Positions 6,015-6,967 of a DNA stretch of 6,967 nt are shown here, one piece after another; the stretch's first letter is position 1, and the number at the start of each line of letters is the position of its first letter. Source of the stretch: Desulfobacterales bacterium. Its GTDB lineage: Bacteria; Desulfobacterota; Desulfobacteria; Desulfobacterales; Desulfobacteraceae. Made by a program: the position numbers and the translations under genes. A model generated the notes under the pieces. It was not told the DNA's origin, did not search any database, and saw only the letters and a list, made by a program, of their open reading frames with translations. The DNA is taken from NCBI GenBank assembly GCA_022361315.1, contig JAKSBB010001065.1, positions 1 to 6,967 on the forward strand, read 5' to 3'.

Positions 6015-6887
6015 ATGATCGAACACAGTTTCTGCCACCTGCCCGGTATCGGTCCGGCCTCTGAACAAAAACTCTGGCAGCAGGGTATTTTCACCTGGCA
6101 AGATGCGCTGAACAGATTCAACGGCCCGGGGAAAAAAGACAAGGCCATACGAAAGGGACTTGAAGATTCCATCCGGAGTTTGTCCCGGAGAGATGCCGGC
6201 TATTTTGCAACCCACCTGCCCGCAGGGCAGCAGTACCGCCTGTTCAAGACATTCAGGCAGACCGCCGTTTTTCTGGATATTGAAACCACAGGCCTCTCCC
6301 CCTGGGACCATATCACCACAATAGCCCTCTGGGACGGCGTCGAGGTGAAGACCTATGTCCGGGGGGAAAACCTTGAAGATTTCCCGGCGGATATCGAAAA
6401 GTACGGCCTCCTGGTCACCTACAACGGTAAAACCTTTGATCTGCCCTTTATCCGGTCCAGGATGGATATCCCTCTGGACCAGGCCCATATTGATTTAAGG
6501 TATGTACTGGGTGCCCTGGGTTACAAAGGCGGATTGAAACGGTGTGAAAAAGCATTTGGCATCGACAGGGGGGATCTTGACGGCGTGGATGGCAGTTTTG
6601 CCGTCATTTTATGGCACGAATATAAAAAAACCGGGAATCAAAAACTGCTGGAGACACTGCTGGCTTACAATGTGGAGGATGTCATCAATCTGGAAATTCT
6701 TATGGTGCGGTCGTACAATATGCATTTAGAAAAAATGAATCAGATGGAACCGCTGACACAGCCAACCCATCCTGATACGGCCGGATTCGGCCAGTCAATT
6801 GCTGAGCCGCCCGCCGTCCCAAATCCCTTTTCTCCGGATGCCGCCCTTGTGGAGCGCCTTGCACACAGACACCGGGCTTTTGTATAA
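6015..6887 (+). CDS. YprB-like RNase H-fold 3'-5' exonuclease with N-terminal helix-hairpin-helix
   Basis: Predicted cytoplasmic nuclease of the DEDD superfamily (RNase_H_2 / YprB group), 290 residues. An N-terminal helix-hairpin-helix at about 7-33 (HLPGIGPASEQKLWQQGI) suggests DNA binding. The catalytic motifs appear in order: Exo I FLDIETTGL with Asp88 and Glu90; Exo II TYNGKTFDLPFI with Asn137 and Asp142; HIDLR at 158-162; and Exo III AYNVEDVINL with Tyr218 and Asp222. All four metal-binding acidic positions expected for DEDD enzymes can be assigned. The tail after about 240 is Pro-rich and poorly conserved-looking. The start is well set: AGGA lies 6 nt before the ATG. The gene is monocistronic, divergent from the lipoprotein gene and followed by a strong terminator. 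The substrate (DNA or RNA) and physiological role are not known from sequence. Confidence 0.87.
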   Translation: MIEHSFCHLPGIGPASEQKLWQQGIFTWQDALNRFNGPGKKDKAIRKGLEDSIRSLSRRDAGYFATHLPAGQQYRLFKTFRQTAVFLDIETTGLSPWDHITTIALWDGVEVKTYVRGENLEDFPADIEKYGLLVTYNGKTFDLPFIRSRMDIPLDQAHIDLRYVLGALGYKGGLKRCEKAFGIDRGDLDGVDGSFAVILWHEYKKTGNQKLLETLLAYNVEDVINLEILMVRSYNMHLEKMNQMEPLTQPTHPDTAGFGQSIAEPPAVPNPFSPDAALVERLAHRHRAFV

Positions 6888-6890
6888 AAC

Positions 6891-6943
6891 AAAAAAAAGG
6901 CGTCCGACATGGAGATAAACTCCCGTGTGGACGCCTTCTTTTT
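6891..6943. terminator. strong rho-independent terminator after the exonuclease gene
   Basis: AAGGCGTCC (6897-6905) pairs with GGACGCCTT (6929-6937). Inside it, ACAT (6907-6910) pairs with GTGT (6925-6928, one G-U pair) and GGAG (6911-6914) with CTCC (6920-6923), around the loop ATAAA. Only single-base bulges interrupt this long stem. CTTTTT follows on the plus strand, and an A-run (6891-6898) precedes it, so it could also work for a convergent gene from the right. Confidence 0.9.
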
Positions 6944-6967
6944 AAAAGACCTAAATCAACTAGTCGC

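Noticed and set aside
6003..6488. 161-codon minus-strand ORF opposite the exonuclease gene
   Set aside because: It is antisense to a gene with intact catalytic motifs, has no ribosome-binding site of note and no recognisable family.
6944..6967. Possible end of a convergent gene at the right edge
   Set aside because: Only 24 bases remain. Stop triplets occur on the minus strand, but nothing supports a coding frame.

Overview
This window carries a conserved stretch of Gram-negative chromosome. It holds six protein genes in three transcription units, plus one small possible ORF. The gene content suggests a diderm bacterium with a full lipid A/Kdo pathway. Moderate GC, the protein styles and the mix of an lpt/waaA/lpxK cluster with a helix-hairpin-helix YprB-type exonuclease fit Desulfobacterota (the former Deltaproteobacteria, Desulfobacterales-like). 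That placement is inference from general resemblance, not from a marker gene or a search.

Region 1 to 4164 is read on the minus strand and is a compact envelope operon in the order lptF - lptG - waaA - lpxK. LptF and LptG are the two inner-membrane permease subunits of the lipopolysaccharide exporter. WaaA adds Kdo to lipid A precursor, and LpxK (cut by the left window edge) makes lipid IVA, the acceptor WaaA uses. The operon therefore joins late lipid A/Kdo synthesis to LPS extraction from the inner membrane. lptF/lptG overlap as TAATG, waaA follows after 28 nt, and lpxK overlaps waaA by 8 nt through a probable TTG start. A near-consensus promoter (TTGACA-N17-TATTTT) sits so close to the lptF ATG that the mRNA should be leaderless or nearly so.

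Region 4165 to 4907 is read on the plus strand. It holds a divergent thiamine pyrophosphokinase gene. Its short upstream region contains a strong Shine-Dalgarno and ATG in a different frame, followed by a run of nine T.

Region 4927 to 5862 (minus strand, convergent with the kinase gene) encodes a lipoprotein with an unusual layout: a small beta-rich lipocalin-like domain, then a FliL-like domain, then a very acidic tail. No flagellar genes are in view.

Region 5863 to 6014 is a 152-bp divergent intergenic region with an inverted repeat overlapping a candidate -10 box. Region 6015 to 6887 (plus strand) encodes a probable DEDD-type 3'-5' exonuclease (YprB-like RNase H fold) with an N-terminal helix-hairpin-helix. 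It is closed by a strong hairpin terminator at 6891-6943. The last 24 bases carry nothing I can call.

Most of the window is ordinary housekeeping sequence. I saw no mobile element, CRISPR array, tRNA or rRNA. The points most worth a second look are the FliL-domain lipoprotein, the near-leaderless lptF promoter, and the out-of-frame start with T9 tract ahead of the thiamine pyrophosphokinase.
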